This document shows positions 32,960 through 41,492 of a stretch of DNA of 64,000 bases, piece by piece. The notes beneath the pieces are model-generated. The model was given only the letters and a program-made list of their open reading frames with translations, was not told the origin of the DNA and did no database searches. A program made the position numbers and the translations under genes. Positions within the stretch are counted from its first letter, which is position 1; every line of letters begins with the position of its first letter. Source of the DNA: Agarilytica sp045430305 (GTDB lineage: Bacteria > Pseudomonadota > Gammaproteobacteria > Pseudomonadales > Cellvibrionaceae); assembly GCA_045430305.1 (NCBI GenBank), contig JAILXW010000003.1:248001-312000 (forward strand). The letters run 5' to 3'.

Positions 32960-33469
32960 ATGAAATTACACACTAAAATTTTTCTTCAATTTATATTATT
33001 GTCTATGTTCACCTGCGCGCTCTCACACGCCGGCGGCAATCATGGCAACAAGCCCGACTATAAAAAAATTGAACGCGGTTACTTAAAACCCGGCGCACCA
33101 GTGCGCCTGCTTGAACCTCACGCCATCAACATGGACCCAGCATCTCAAAAAAACATTGAAGTTCAATTTGAAGCACCCAAAGAAGGCCAGCTAATCATCG
33201 AAACAAAAGCAGAAAATGGTTTAAATGTAGATATTGATAAAGTGACACGTATCGACCTATCTCAATCAACAGCCACTTTACATTTCAACATCACGAGCTC
33301 TACCGCAGGCAAACACTACCTCATGTTTACGGCAACCTACGAAAAAGACGGCCAGCGTGCGCAACGCTCAATGGGAATTTCTGTACAAGTGGGTAACACA
33401 CCAGAACCCGCACAACAAAAAGCTCAACCGCCTTATGTGATTATGGATGCAGAAGAGACTGTGCACTGA
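32960..33469 (+). CDS. Secreted protein of unknown function
   Basis: 169 residues with a clear signal peptide (FLQFILLSMFTCALSHA, cleavage before GGNHG). The mature protein has a beta-sandwich character (IEVQFEAPKEGQLIIETKAENGLNVDIDKVTRIDLSQSTATLHFNI) and a Pro/Gln tail. I recognise no family. It follows the zincin lipoprotein by 31 bp, so it may assist or inhibit it. Its last 37 codons lie in a 236-bp segment that is repeated at 35794-36029. Confidence 0.6.
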   Translation: MKLHTKIFLQFILLSMFTCALSHAGGNHGNKPDYKKIERGYLKPGAPVRLLEPHAINMDPASQKNIEVQFEAPKEGQLIIETKAENGLNVDIDKVTRIDLSQSTATLHFNITSSTAGKHYLMFTATYEKDGQRAQRSMGISVQVGNTPEPAQQKAQPPYVIMDAEETVH

Positions 33470-33594
33470 GCTCAATACACGACAAACTTAGCTGATCAAT
33501 TCAAATTCGCGTCGCGCTATTTCCACACCATTTACATGTAGCGCGACGCAGTGCATTCCAGAATAAAACTTCCGCGTTGTTATTGGCTTAAAAA
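33359..33594 (+). repeat. 236-bp direct repeat, copy 1
   Basis: Copy 1 of a direct repeat whose second copy is at 35794-36029, offset by exactly 2,435 bp with no indels. I count 10 differences, about 96% identity, all of them transitions. It covers the 3' end of the secreted-protein gene plus a copy of the alkC 3' end, and flanks the aryl-sulfotransferase gene on its left. Confidence 0.93.
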
Positions 33595-33690
33595 ATCTTT
33601 TCTGAAGAGCACTCCCAGCCATTTACCCAAACCAACATTTTTTAGTTTTAATACTTCTTTGCCAACAAACCAGAAAGCGATTCACTAACC
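33488..33690 (-). pseudogene. Broken 3' fragment of a second alkC gene
   Basis: Read on the minus strand, this translates to the AlkC C-terminus (LQKRFFKPITTRKFYSGMHCVALHVNGVEIARREFELIS, given here in shortened sense: residues ITTRKFYSGMHC then ARREFELIS) and ends at TAA 33488-33490. Upstream of the near-identical repeat the homology to the intact alkC continues at low identity in a shifted frame (EVLKLKNVGL against KVFKLKNVTL), with an in-frame stop. It is therefore a diverged, frameshifted remnant, not just a copied tail. Confidence 0.75.
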
Positions 33691-33700
33691 CTCAGAAAAA

Positions 33701-35440
33701 CTACTGAACATTTTCATATAGATCAAACTTCGCTGTCCTATAAAGATCACTTTCCCCTTGGTTTATCACATATTCGAACACGATATTATTTTGGCCATCC
33801 AATTCAACCACTCTTGGCATTGCTAAAACACTCCCACCATCTGACCCCATAAACGATATTAGACGCCCTCCAGTATCTGCCAAGTAATCAACATCACTCA
33901 TGCTTGTACTATAAAACGACCTCATATAGTCGTACTCCCATACCTTTTGCACAGTCATACTTACGGCATCTACTTGATATTCGACAGCTCGCGAATACAA
34001 ATTTTCAGACAACACAGGGCCTTTATACAAACCCCGATCGTTGCCGTTGTCATAAAGTAAAACATTTCCATTCGGGAGCTTAGAAATAGCATGTTGCCCA
34101 TAGGGCCAAAAATTAATATCGCTAACATCTAGCGGGCTACCCGCGCTGTCTACGGGTGTTAATAAGTAAGACTGCAATGATTCTGGCCACTGCTCGTGCG
34201 GAGAGAGAATCCATTCTAAGCCACCATCAGAGCGACTCACCTTTACAATAGCAGCTTGGTGACGACCAGAAACCACTATAGAGTTATCCTCCGCATCCTC
34301 ATACACCGCATTGATATGCAACCAATCTCCCGGCAAAAATTCGACAAGTATTTCTCTTGCCGGATCAAGCAACTCATTAAAGTCATACTCAGCAATAACC
34401 TCTCCGGTCTCTGCTGACACCTCTTGCACGGTATCCTCCTGAGACACCTCGTCGTCGAGAAAAACGCTTTGAGTAAAAGCAACTGAGTTTCCGGCGACTA
34501 AATAATTACCATTAACCATACGCACCACTTCATGATGCCCTAGATTGGGAACGCTGTACGTTTCAACAAGATTTCCAAACATATCCATTTCGTGAAAATA
34601 CGGCCAATGATATAAAACCTTATCCGCATTTCCAGTAACCAACCAATTGCCATTGGGTAAACGCTCAAAGATTTGAAACACGTCGCCACCACTATACGCC
34701 CACCGAAATTCACCAGCCTGATCAAAGGCATGCTTTAGGCCAACTTCCATATAAAGCTTATCTTCTGTAGCCGGTAAGTTATTCGAGACAATGTTTACTA
34801 TTGGCGCATCCGTAAGCGCTTCAGTCTCAACCGCCACCTCATCAACACAAAGAATATTTCCAGAAACATCTAAAAACTGAATTTCTACGGGGTTGACATA
34901 ATCTTGATACAACCCGTGAATGGGAATTTGGTAGGCAGTACCTTCTCGCACAAATGTATGCTCCAAACGGATGCCACCCACGCCCTTTCCTGGTACCGCC
35001 ACTCGAATCTGTCCGGGAAATGGCGCCTCAAAACTCGCCTCGGCAGACAACGGAGCATATCCCGAGGGGTTTAATGTGATATTGGAATTTGAAACGCCAA
35101 TACTACTTGGCTGTAGATTTAAATTGGCCGATGTCGCGTTGGAAAAATTAATCACCAACCGCCATAGACTTGTATTTTCTGAAACCGATGATATCAAGCC
35201 ATTATCAACCACTAATGCGCTTGACCCATCACTAAATTCAAACACCTGATTTCCGTCAGTTAAGCCATAAGAAACAACTACCTTATTGTCAGTACTGGCT
35301 TGGCTAATACGGACAATAGCATCATTTATTTCAGAAACCACCTCGGGAGTGATAGCATCTGTAGACCCCGAAGAAGAGCCGCCACCACAACCAGCTAGAA
35401 CAAGAAACATCATTGATACTAGCGCCGAAAGAAATTTCAT
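33701..35440 (-). CDS. Aryl-sulfate sulfotransferase (AssT family), lipoprotein form
   Basis: 579 residues. The lipobox LAGC (Cys18) and a Gly/Ser tether are followed by an Ig-like N-terminal domain (about 90-210) and a beta-propeller. Active-site spacing fits my memory of E. coli AssT: HH at 302-303, His375 in GDWLHINAV, Arg393-His394 in VVSGRHQAAIVKV (18 residues after His375) and His450 in NFWPYGQHAISKLPNGN, corresponding to His252, His356, Arg374 and the sulfated His436. AssT moves sulfate between phenolic esters without PAPS. Lipid anchoring is unusual, as classical AssT is soluble and periplasmic. It lies between two copies of a direct repeat. Confidence 0.78.
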   Translation of the reverse strand: MKFLSALVSMMFLVLAGCGGGSSSGSTDAITPEVVSEINDAIVRISQASTDNKVVVSYGLTDGNQVFEFSDGSSALVVDNGLISSVSENTSLWRLVINFSNATSANLNLQPSSIGVSNSNITLNPSGYAPLSAEASFEAPFPGQIRVAVPGKGVGGIRLEHTFVREGTAYQIPIHGLYQDYVNPVEIQFLDVSGNILCVDEVAVETEALTDAPIVNIVSNNLPATEDKLYMEVGLKHAFDQAGEFRWAYSGGDVFQIFERLPNGNWLVTGNADKVLYHWPYFHEMDMFGNLVETYSVPNLGHHEVVRMVNGNYLVAGNSVAFTQSVFLDDEVSQEDTVQEVSAETGEVIAEYDFNELLDPAREILVEFLPGDWLHINAVYEDAEDNSIVVSGRHQAAIVKVSRSDGGLEWILSPHEQWPESLQSYLLTPVDSAGSPLDVSDINFWPYGQHAISKLPNGNVLLYDNGNDRGLYKGPVLSENLYSRAVEYQVDAVSMTVQKVWEYDYMRSFYSTSMSDVDYLADTGGRLISFMGSDGGSVLAMPRVVELDGQNNIVFEYVINQGESDLYRTAKFDLYENVQ

Positions 35441-35793
35441 ATTATTAGCTCCTGCACAAATGTAAACATTAACGAACCGGGTATATTAACAAAAGTATTC
35501 AACGCTCACCTAATAGCAAATTAGGCCAGCCTTTGTATTGACGATTACAATCATAAGGCAAAAACAAACCGTAATGCCTCAGACTATTTAAATGGAAAAC
35601 TTTTTCTTGATGTTCATTACTCTCCCACTATCGGCAATTCCAACATATTAAAACTGAGTATCAAACAGTGGCAATTTTAACCAGCAAGCGCCGCAACTTC
35701 TAGGCAACCCTTACGATACCCCTCATCAAAATGACATCACCAGCTACCCCAACGAACACGGCACTTTCAGTTTTGAATATGTCACACGAGATA
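35441..35793. other. Sulfotransferase promoter region and an unidentified coding remnant
   Basis: The left part must carry the promoter of the sulfotransferase gene. From about 35658 to the repeat boundary one plus-strand frame reads like protein (NPYDTPHQNDITSYPNEHG, then TFSFEYVTRDSATLNG) and is closed by stops on both sides. It looks like a leftover of another gene and I cannot name its family. Confidence 0.45.
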
Positions 35794-35904
35794 GCGCAAC
35801 GCTCAATGGGGACTTCTGTACAAGTGGGTAACACACCAGAACCCGCACAACAAAAAGCTCAATCGCCTTATGTGATTATGAATGCAGAAGAGACTGTGCA
35901 CTGA
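35779..35904 (+). pseudogene. 3' fragment of a second copy of the secreted-protein gene
   Basis: A 41-codon frame begins at a chance ATG (35779) and runs in the original frame through SVQVGNTPEPAQQKAQ and IMNAEETVH to the same stop. It matches the last 37 codons of the gene at 32960-33469, with Pro to Ser and Asp to Asn changes among others. The first 130 or so codons, including the signal peptide, are missing. Confidence 0.8.
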
Positions 35905-36029
35905 GCTCAACACACGACAAACTTAGCTGATCAACTCAAATTCGCGCCGCGCTATTTCCACACCATTTACATGTAGCGCGACGCAGTGCATTCCAGAATA
36001 AAACTTCCGCGTCGTTATTAGTTTAAAAG
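35794..36029 (+). repeat. 236-bp direct repeat, copy 2
   Basis: Second copy of the segment at 33359-33594. It contains the secreted-protein 3' fragment and the genuine last 35 or so codons of alkC on the minus strand. Recombination between the copies would delete 2.4 kb including the sulfotransferase gene. Confidence 0.93.
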
Positions 36030-37044
36030 AGATGGTTTTTTCCAAACTCAATCTTTCACCGGCCCTTAGCGTCACATTTTTTAATTTAAACACCTTTGGC
36101 GAACACTTACCATTTGCCTTGCGGTAATGCACAGCATAGTCCAAAACAAATTTTTGATTTTCTTTTGCGCTTACCAACTCAACAAGAAAACTTAGCGCAC
36201 TACCTATCTTCACTTGTTGCTCATTAAGCTCAAATTTAGCCAACGTTAATTTTGGCGATTCACAATAGCCCAAAAGCGAAAACACCTTTGGGTAACCAGA
36301 CTTCACTAATGAACGTGTTGCATGCGAGATAACCCAGTCACTTTTCTTTTTATTAACAACATCATCTTGATCTTGCGCCTTCCATCGCTTACAGATTTCC
36401 ACCAATAACGCCGGATGATCTTTGCCAATGTCATTTAAATGATTGGCAACCGAACGTCTTACATATTCACTGTCATCATTGCGCAAATTTTCCAATAGCG
36501 GCAAACAAGGCTCGGGGCTCTCAATAAAAGCTTTTAACTGACCACCCCAGGGCAGGCGCGGTCGCGTGCCTTCAGACACCAAACGCCGAACATGCTCATT
36601 TTTATGCGTCACCCACTCGTGCAAATACTCGAAAGTAAGTTTTTGATGAGACTCGATAAAAGCCCTAATCGCAAACTCCGACGTGAACAAAGGCGTTAGC
36701 TCTGCCAACAGAGGCAATGCCGTTTTTGGCGCGTCGACCCCATACACAGCCACGTAATCAATGATTGGCCAAGCAGCAAACCCACTCAAAGAATCATCTG
36801 GATCACCTCGATCCCACACCCCTGGGAGCCCCGCCAATATTTTCGCCGCCTCTGAAAAGCGCGCGGGCAGAAATTTATGCAACACCCCTATTACATGCTG
36901 AACACGCTCTTTTAACTCCAGCTCATCTAAGCCATTAAGCGCATCATGCGAAAAACAACTGACACTGAAATCATCAATCAGCACCGCCAACACCTTAGCG
37001 ATGCGGTGAATGGCCGGCTCACCCAAACCATCTTTCATCAACAT
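35923..37044 (-). CDS. alkC: DNA alkylation repair glycosylase, AlkC type
   Basis: 373 residues. The N-terminal two thirds are HEAT-like helical repeats (LHEWVTHKNEHVRRLVSEGTRPRLPWGGQL, LENLRNDDSEYVRRSVANHLNDIGKDHPALLVEICKRW, DWVISHATRSLVKSGYPKVFSLLGY), the hallmark of AlkC/AlkD glycosylases. The C-terminal 110 residues form a beta domain (LTLAKFELNEQQVKIGSALSFLVELVSA...) as in AlkC proteins, which carry an Ig-like domain used for DNA contact. It removes N3-alkylated purines. The extreme 3' end lies in a direct repeat that is duplicated 2.4 kb away. MLMKDG offers two possible starts. Confidence 0.88.
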   Translation of the reverse strand: MLMKDGLGEPAIHRIAKVLAVLIDDFSVSCFSHDALNGLDELELKERVQHVIGVLHKFLPARFSEAAKILAGLPGVWDRGDPDDSLSGFAAWPIIDYVAVYGVDAPKTALPLLAELTPLFTSEFAIRAFIESHQKLTFEYLHEWVTHKNEHVRRLVSEGTRPRLPWGGQLKAFIESPEPCLPLLENLRNDDSEYVRRSVANHLNDIGKDHPALLVEICKRWKAQDQDDVVNKKKSDWVISHATRSLVKSGYPKVFSLLGYCESPKLTLAKFELNEQQVKIGSALSFLVELVSAKENQKFVLDYAVHYRKANGKCSPKVFKLKNVTLRAGERLSLEKTISFKLITTRKFYSGMHCVALHVNGVEIARREFELIS

Positions 37045-37168
37045 GCCGTATTAACCTCTTTTATATAGGAGCCTTAGCAGGCTAATCACTAAATTTTATA
37101 AGAAAAGCCCACGATACTCGCCTATTCTTTCTTATACACGATCCGCGCTTCCACAATCAGCCCAAACC

Positions 37169-38629
37169 ATGACCTCTAACGCCCATGAAAAAGTACTCCT
37201 CGTTGAAGACAGTAAGTCTTTTGCTTCGATATTAATTGAGCTTATCGGCAAGCATCACGGCTTCGAGGTAGATCTTGCGATAGATCTCGCCGCCACGAAG
37301 CGCCTACTCGAAGAAAATGCTAACGAATACTTTGCTTCCATTGTCGACTATCACTTACCAGATGCGCCAGAAGGCGAAGCCATCGATTTAAGCGTGAGTG
37401 CCGGTGTACCAACGGTGGTATTCACAGGCAAATCTGGAAGCGCCATGGAGGAGGACCTCTGGTCAAAGGGAATCGCTGACTACGCCAACAAACACGGCAC
37501 CTACAACCTAGAATATGTCACCTGGATGGTGAAGCGTCTTTACCTGAACCGCAGTGTTGAAGTGCTCGTGGTTGACGATAGTTCAGTCGCACGCAAATCG
37601 ATTGCACGCTTACTCAAACGCCAAAGCTTTAAAGTACACATGGCAGAATCTGGCGAGGAAGCCCTCAAAGTACTAGAGGCAAACCCCGGCATTCGGATCT
37701 CGGTAATCGACTGTAACATGGAAGGCATGAGCGGTTTCGCACTGACCATGCGTGTTCGTGAAACTTACTCGCGAGCAAAAATGGAAGTCATCGGTATTAG
37801 CTCACAGGGCGGCCGCAGCATGGCCGCAGAATTTATTAAGTCTGGCGCCAGCGACTTCATTTTAAAACCTCTAATTCCCGAAGAATTTTTATGTCGTGTC
37901 AATAATGCTGTTGATCGCATTGATGCCTACTTCGAACTCGACAAGCTCAACAAACTCAAAAATCAATTTTTGGGTACCGCTGCTCACGACATTCGAGGGC
38001 CACTCGGCTCAATCAAAACCGCATCCGACTTTTTATTAAAACGTACATCATCACCAGAGCGAACAGAAAAATTGCTCAACATGATCAACAGCAGCAGTAT
38101 CGATCTATTGGAATTACTGGAAACATTACTAGATATTTCCGTAATAGAAAGCGGTGTGCCGAAACTTAGCAAAGCAAACACCAATGTTTCAGACGCGCTA
38201 TTGGAACGCATTGAACTATACCAATCAGAAGCAAGCAGCAAAGGCATTACCATTCGACAAAAAATCGCTAGTAACGCCGAAGCATGCGTAGACCCGATTA
38301 AAATCAAACAAGCTTTTGATAATTTAATTACGAATGCAATTAAATATTCCGAGACAGACAGCACTGTTAGCATAAAGCTTGAACGCAAAGACGACGCCTT
38401 AATTTTTTCTATTCAAGACGCCGGCCCTGGCATTACCACCGAAGAGCAAGCGCATTTATTTCAAGCTTTCTCTGTCTTAAGTACAAAAGCGACGGGCGGC
38501 GAGAAAAAAACCGGCTTAGGCCTGGCCATTACAAAAAGTATTATCGATGCTCACGAAGGCACAATCTCTTACCGACACGATAACGATACTCACTCAACGT
38601 TTTCTGTGACCCTGCCTTTAAACAGCTAA
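37169..38629 (+). CDS. Soluble REC-REC-histidine kinase
   Basis: 486 residues and no membrane segment. Receiver 1 (1-120) has EDSK and the phospho-acceptor Asp in SIVDYHLPDAPEG; receiver 2 (about 130-250) has VVDDSSVARKS, SVIDCNMEGMSG and FILKPL. A transmitter follows: H-box FLGTAAHDIRGPLGSIK, N-box AFDNLITNAIKYSE, IQDAGPGI and GLGLAITKSIIDAHEG. The order receiver-receiver-kinase suggests a cytoplasmic node receiving phosphate or signals from other kinases. No partner gene is adjacent. It is convergent with, and only 14 bp from, the EamA transporter gene. Confidence 0.9.
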   Translation: MTSNAHEKVLLVEDSKSFASILIELIGKHHGFEVDLAIDLAATKRLLEENANEYFASIVDYHLPDAPEGEAIDLSVSAGVPTVVFTGKSGSAMEEDLWSKGIADYANKHGTYNLEYVTWMVKRLYLNRSVEVLVVDDSSVARKSIARLLKRQSFKVHMAESGEEALKVLEANPGIRISVIDCNMEGMSGFALTMRVRETYSRAKMEVIGISSQGGRSMAAEFIKSGASDFILKPLIPEEFLCRVNNAVDRIDAYFELDKLNKLKNQFLGTAAHDIRGPLGSIKTASDFLLKRTSSPERTEKLLNMINSSSIDLLELLETLLDISVIESGVPKLSKANTNVSDALLERIELYQSEASSKGITIRQKIASNAEACVDPIKIKQAFDNLITNAIKYSETDSTVSIKLERKDDALIFSIQDAGPGITTEEQAHLFQAFSVLSTKATGGEKKTGLGLAITKSIIDAHEGTISYRHDNDTHSTFSVTLPLNS

Positions 38630-38643
38630 GCTGCTTTCAGTTT

Positions 38644-39543
38644 TTATACCTTCGACTTACCCCTCTGAGCAAAGTGACTTTTTATATAACTCACAATTGC
38701 CTGCGAACGATAAACCAACAGCGCCGCAAAAATAAAACAACACCCCATCACTTTACTAAAGGGCAACACCTCCCCCAATATCAACACCCCTGCCAAGACA
38801 GTCCACACGGGTTCAACTAAAAATATAATCGCCGCATGACTTGGCGCTATAAGCAGCAAAGCTTTATTTTGCAAAGCGAAACGCAAACTGGTGGCCACAA
38901 CCGCACTGAGCAACAACCACATCCACGACACCCCCCCAACACCTTCAGGAAAAGTTTCAAACATCAATGCCCCCAACGTCGAAACGATCGCTACCATCAC
39001 CAATTGAACTGTCGTATTCGCGAGAGAAGAAATGCCGGCGACAAAGTGACTAGACATATTAAGATGCAATGCGAAGCCAAAGGTCGCCAACACAAAAAAC
39101 CACTGCCCCCTTTCCAAGTTAAAAGAATTCTCTAAGGAAAGAAGAGCCAGCCCCGCTACCGCAGGAACCAAGGACACAAACAAAATGGAAGGAATCTTTT
39201 CTGAAAAAACAAGGTAGCCAACAATCGGCACAAGAATAACACTTAAACTTACAATAAATGCGCTTTCACCCACGAGCGCCGTGTGCGCCAACCCCATAAC
39301 CCACAGCATTAAAGTAAGCCCAAAAAGCACACCCGTGACGGAACAGCGAAACAACTGTTGCAGTGAAAGAGAGTGCAACTGAGGCAAACAAAACAGCATT
39401 AGCACAAGCGCCGCAATCGAAAACCTAATCGCCATAAATATAAAAGGTGGAAAGCCTTCCAACGCTAGCTTACTGAACACCCACCCCGCTGCGGCTAAAA
39501 TCGTGACACACAGAAAGAGGAACTCCCCACTTAACGGCCTCAT
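38644..39543 (-). CDS. DMT-superfamily transporter (EamA family)
   Basis: 299 residues with ten membrane segments arranged as two EamA repeats (first: LFLCVTILAAAGWVFSKLALEGFPPFIFMAIRFSIAALVLM; second ends AAIIFLVEPVWTVLAGVLILGEVLPFSKVMGCCFIFAALLVY). EamA proteins mostly export metabolites or amino acids. It is the last gene of a minus-strand cluster with the SUKH, GFA and AraC genes. The substrate cannot be told. Confidence 0.88.
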   Translation of the reverse strand: MRPLSGEFLFLCVTILAAAGWVFSKLALEGFPPFIFMAIRFSIAALVLMLFCLPQLHSLSLQQLFRCSVTGVLFGLTLMLWVMGLAHTALVGESAFIVSLSVILVPIVGYLVFSEKIPSILFVSLVPAVAGLALLSLENSFNLERGQWFFVLATFGFALHLNMSSHFVAGISSLANTTVQLVMVAIVSTLGALMFETFPEGVGGVSWMWLLLSAVVATSLRFALQNKALLLIAPSHAAIIFLVEPVWTVLAGVLILGEVLPFSKVMGCCFIFAALLVYRSQAIVSYIKSHFAQRGKSKV

Positions 39544-39616
39544 TTCCCTAGCCCTCTATTTGCCCTTGGCGCGTCGTCTAGAATCAAGTAAAAAAAGTTT
39601 CCCCGCCAGAACCATC

Positions 39617-40015
39617 TCAACTCTCTAGCCACACATCTCGACACCAGTACCAAAAGTCTTCCCATTCTTCTTCTTGCTCACCATTTTTCCAAAAATATAC
39701 TTTCCCGTCTTGCCCGATACAGGCGTAACCACCACCGTATTCGCACACAGGAATATTTTCACGCGGCATTCCTTGATTCCACGCTTGCGCCGCCACTTCT
39801 GGCAAATAGGTATGTGAGCGCGGGTCGGCCGCGGTTACCGGCTCCAAAGCCCCCACAATCACATCGCTAACTTCCATCAAATAGGTACGCAAATCGTGAG
39901 GAATATGAATGAGGATTGCCTCTTCTATTTCTACCAAGTCATCCTCGCTTGGTAGATCTAAAGGCAAGCTCACAGACGCACTCTGCTCTCTCAATAACTC
40001 TAGAATTTCTTCCAT
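39617..40015 (-). CDS. SMI1/KNR4 (SUKH) domain protein
   Basis: 132 residues. The pattern LPLDLPSEDDLVEIEEAILIHIPHDLRTYLMEVSD, then IPVCEYGGGYACIGQDGKVYFWKNGE and the tryptophan-rich WEDFWYWCRDVWLES end is typical of SMI1/KNR4-fold proteins. In bacteria many of these are immunity proteins against contact-dependent toxins, but no toxin gene is next to it here. It lies 35 bp after the GFA gene, so it is probably co-transcribed. Confidence 0.75.
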   Translation of the reverse strand: MEEILELLREQSASVSLPLDLPSEDDLVEIEEAILIHIPHDLRTYLMEVSDVIVGALEPVTAADPRSHTYLPEVAAQAWNQGMPRENIPVCEYGGGYACIGQDGKVYFWKNGEQEEEWEDFWYWCRDVWLES

Positions 40016-40049
40016 TTTTTATCTCTATTTTAATTCGTCAACGCTGGGT

Positions 40050-40466
40050 CTAGCCCGTCGTCATTTCTTGTATTCCACTGCTGCCACCAAACTTCGGTAA
40101 ATCAGAAAACACATTACTCCAACATGCTCTATCACTGTAAAAATAGTCTTTGCTTGGCTGATGCTTATCTGAAACGTCTGTTATTCCTGCTGGAAACGCA
40201 ATGAGCATCTCATGCCTTTTGTCGAGGGAATGCAGTCGCGTACCACACTCATCGCAAAAATGAACGGTGATATTGTCGGAAGCAGCAAATGTACGAATCA
40301 TAGCCTCACCCTTTTCCAACACAAACTCTTCTGATGATATGCATAACCACGAAGTAAAAGCACTACCATTCAGCGCTCGGCAAACACCGCAATGACAATT
40401 AATAAAATGCAAAGGCTCACTTCCCAAATGGTACCGAACCTTCCCACAAAAACATTTCGCTTTCAT
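40050..40466 (-). CDS. GFA/CENP-V family zinc protein
   Basis: 138 residues. Zinc-binding cysteines are in family positions: CFCGKVRY near the start, INCHCGVCRALNGSAF and FCDECGTRLHSL. The family is named for glutathione-dependent formaldehyde-activating enzyme, but most members have no proven reaction. It begins 11 bp after the AraC-type regulator stop, which implies one transcript. Confidence 0.88.
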   Translation of the reverse strand: MKAKCFCGKVRYHLGSEPLHFINCHCGVCRALNGSAFTSWLCISSEEFVLEKGEAMIRTFAASDNITVHFCDECGTRLHSLDKRHEMLIAFPAGITDVSDKHQPSKDYFYSDRACWSNVFSDLPKFGGSSGIQEMTTG

Positions 40467-40477
40467 TGAGCTCTCTA

Positions 40478-41398
40478 CTATCTAATTTTTTTATTGCTCG
40501 CTTTTTCACGCCTCACCTGAGTGATCGTTTGCTTAAATTCTTTCTGGAACGCACGCGAAAAAGCCGCTTCAGATTGATAACCGACTCTCTCAGCCACCTG
40601 AGCCAGCTGCTCGCCCTGCTGAATCAAAACATAAGCGCGCTGCATTCGCCACCAAGTAATATATTGTTTTGGTGTCCAAGCACTTGTTTGACGAAACGCT
40701 TCAGCGAAACTAGTACGAGACATTCCGCAGCACGAGGCCAACCCTTCAATCGTCCACACTTGCGCTGGTGCAGCATGAAAGGCGTTCAACGCAACGCTAA
40801 TTTTAGGGTGGCCATATAAACTTAACACCGCGCCCTGATTGCAATGATGCTCTGCAAAGTGACGTAACGAATACATCACCAAAAGCTCCGACAAGCGGTC
40901 AATGACCAAGCTGTTGGGCTCGCGATAACTCTCTTCTATGAGAAGCTTTTGCAACCCCCTAAGCCACTGTGTTGATTCGGAGTGCCTGATTACCAACATC
41001 TTAGGCATTGCGTTTACCAAGGTCTTTCCACCCGACATATCAAAGCTAACTTTGCCACACAGCATGCCAGTGCCATGCTTATCTTTCGCTTCAGAAAAGG
41101 GCAGGTGGGCTTGAGCACCCTCAAATGCTTCTAGCGGACACATACAGTGTTTAATCTCACGAGGAAAAAACACCAACTCCCCCTCTTCCAAAACCTCTTT
41201 AGGGCCGCCAGGAAGCTGCAAATAACACCCCCCTTCGGTCGGCATATGAAAACAGGTTTGCCCCTCTTCACTCTCATGAATACGCCAATCACCACACACC
41301 TTGGCGTTGTGGTAAACGTGAGCCCTAAGACGAAATAAACGCAATGCTTCCGAAATCATTTCTGAACGATAAAGCAATTTAAACGAACCATCCAGCAT
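40478..41398 (-). CDS. AraC-family regulator with cupin sensor domain
   Basis: 306 residues. The N-terminal half is a cupin-like sensor (GGCYLQLPGGPKEVLEEGELVFFPREIKHCM); the C-terminal 100 residues carry two helix-turn-helices (WTIEGLASCCGMSRTSFAEAFRQTSAWTPKQYITWWRMQRAYVLIQQGEQLAQVAERVGYQSEAAFSRAFQKEF). Regulators of this cupin_6/AraC class often control adjacent oxidoreductase or thiol-peroxidase-like genes. The divergent AhpD-like gene 94 bp away and its own downstream operon are the likely targets. Confidence 0.9.
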   Translation of the reverse strand: MLDGSFKLLYRSEMISEALRLFRLRAHVYHNAKVCGDWRIHESEEGQTCFHMPTEGGCYLQLPGGPKEVLEEGELVFFPREIKHCMCPLEAFEGAQAHLPFSEAKDKHGTGMLCGKVSFDMSGGKTLVNAMPKMLVIRHSESTQWLRGLQKLLIEESYREPNSLVIDRLSELLVMYSLRHFAEHHCNQGAVLSLYGHPKISVALNAFHAAPAQVWTIEGLASCCGMSRTSFAEAFRQTSAWTPKQYITWWRMQRAYVLIQQGEQLAQVAERVGYQSEAAFSRAFQKEFKQTITQVRREKASNKKIR

Positions 41399-41492
41399 TC
41401 ATCGTACAAGGTTCTCATTCTAGACTGTTTCTAGCTAGGCACTGAGCCTAGCCAACTCACCAAACTCAACCATTCATAAGAGAGCAAGGATT

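Noticed and set aside
35441..36029. Insertion sequence carrying the sulfotransferase gene
   Set aside because: No transposase and no terminal inverted repeats; the flanking repeat contains ends of host genes, so duplication is the better explanation.
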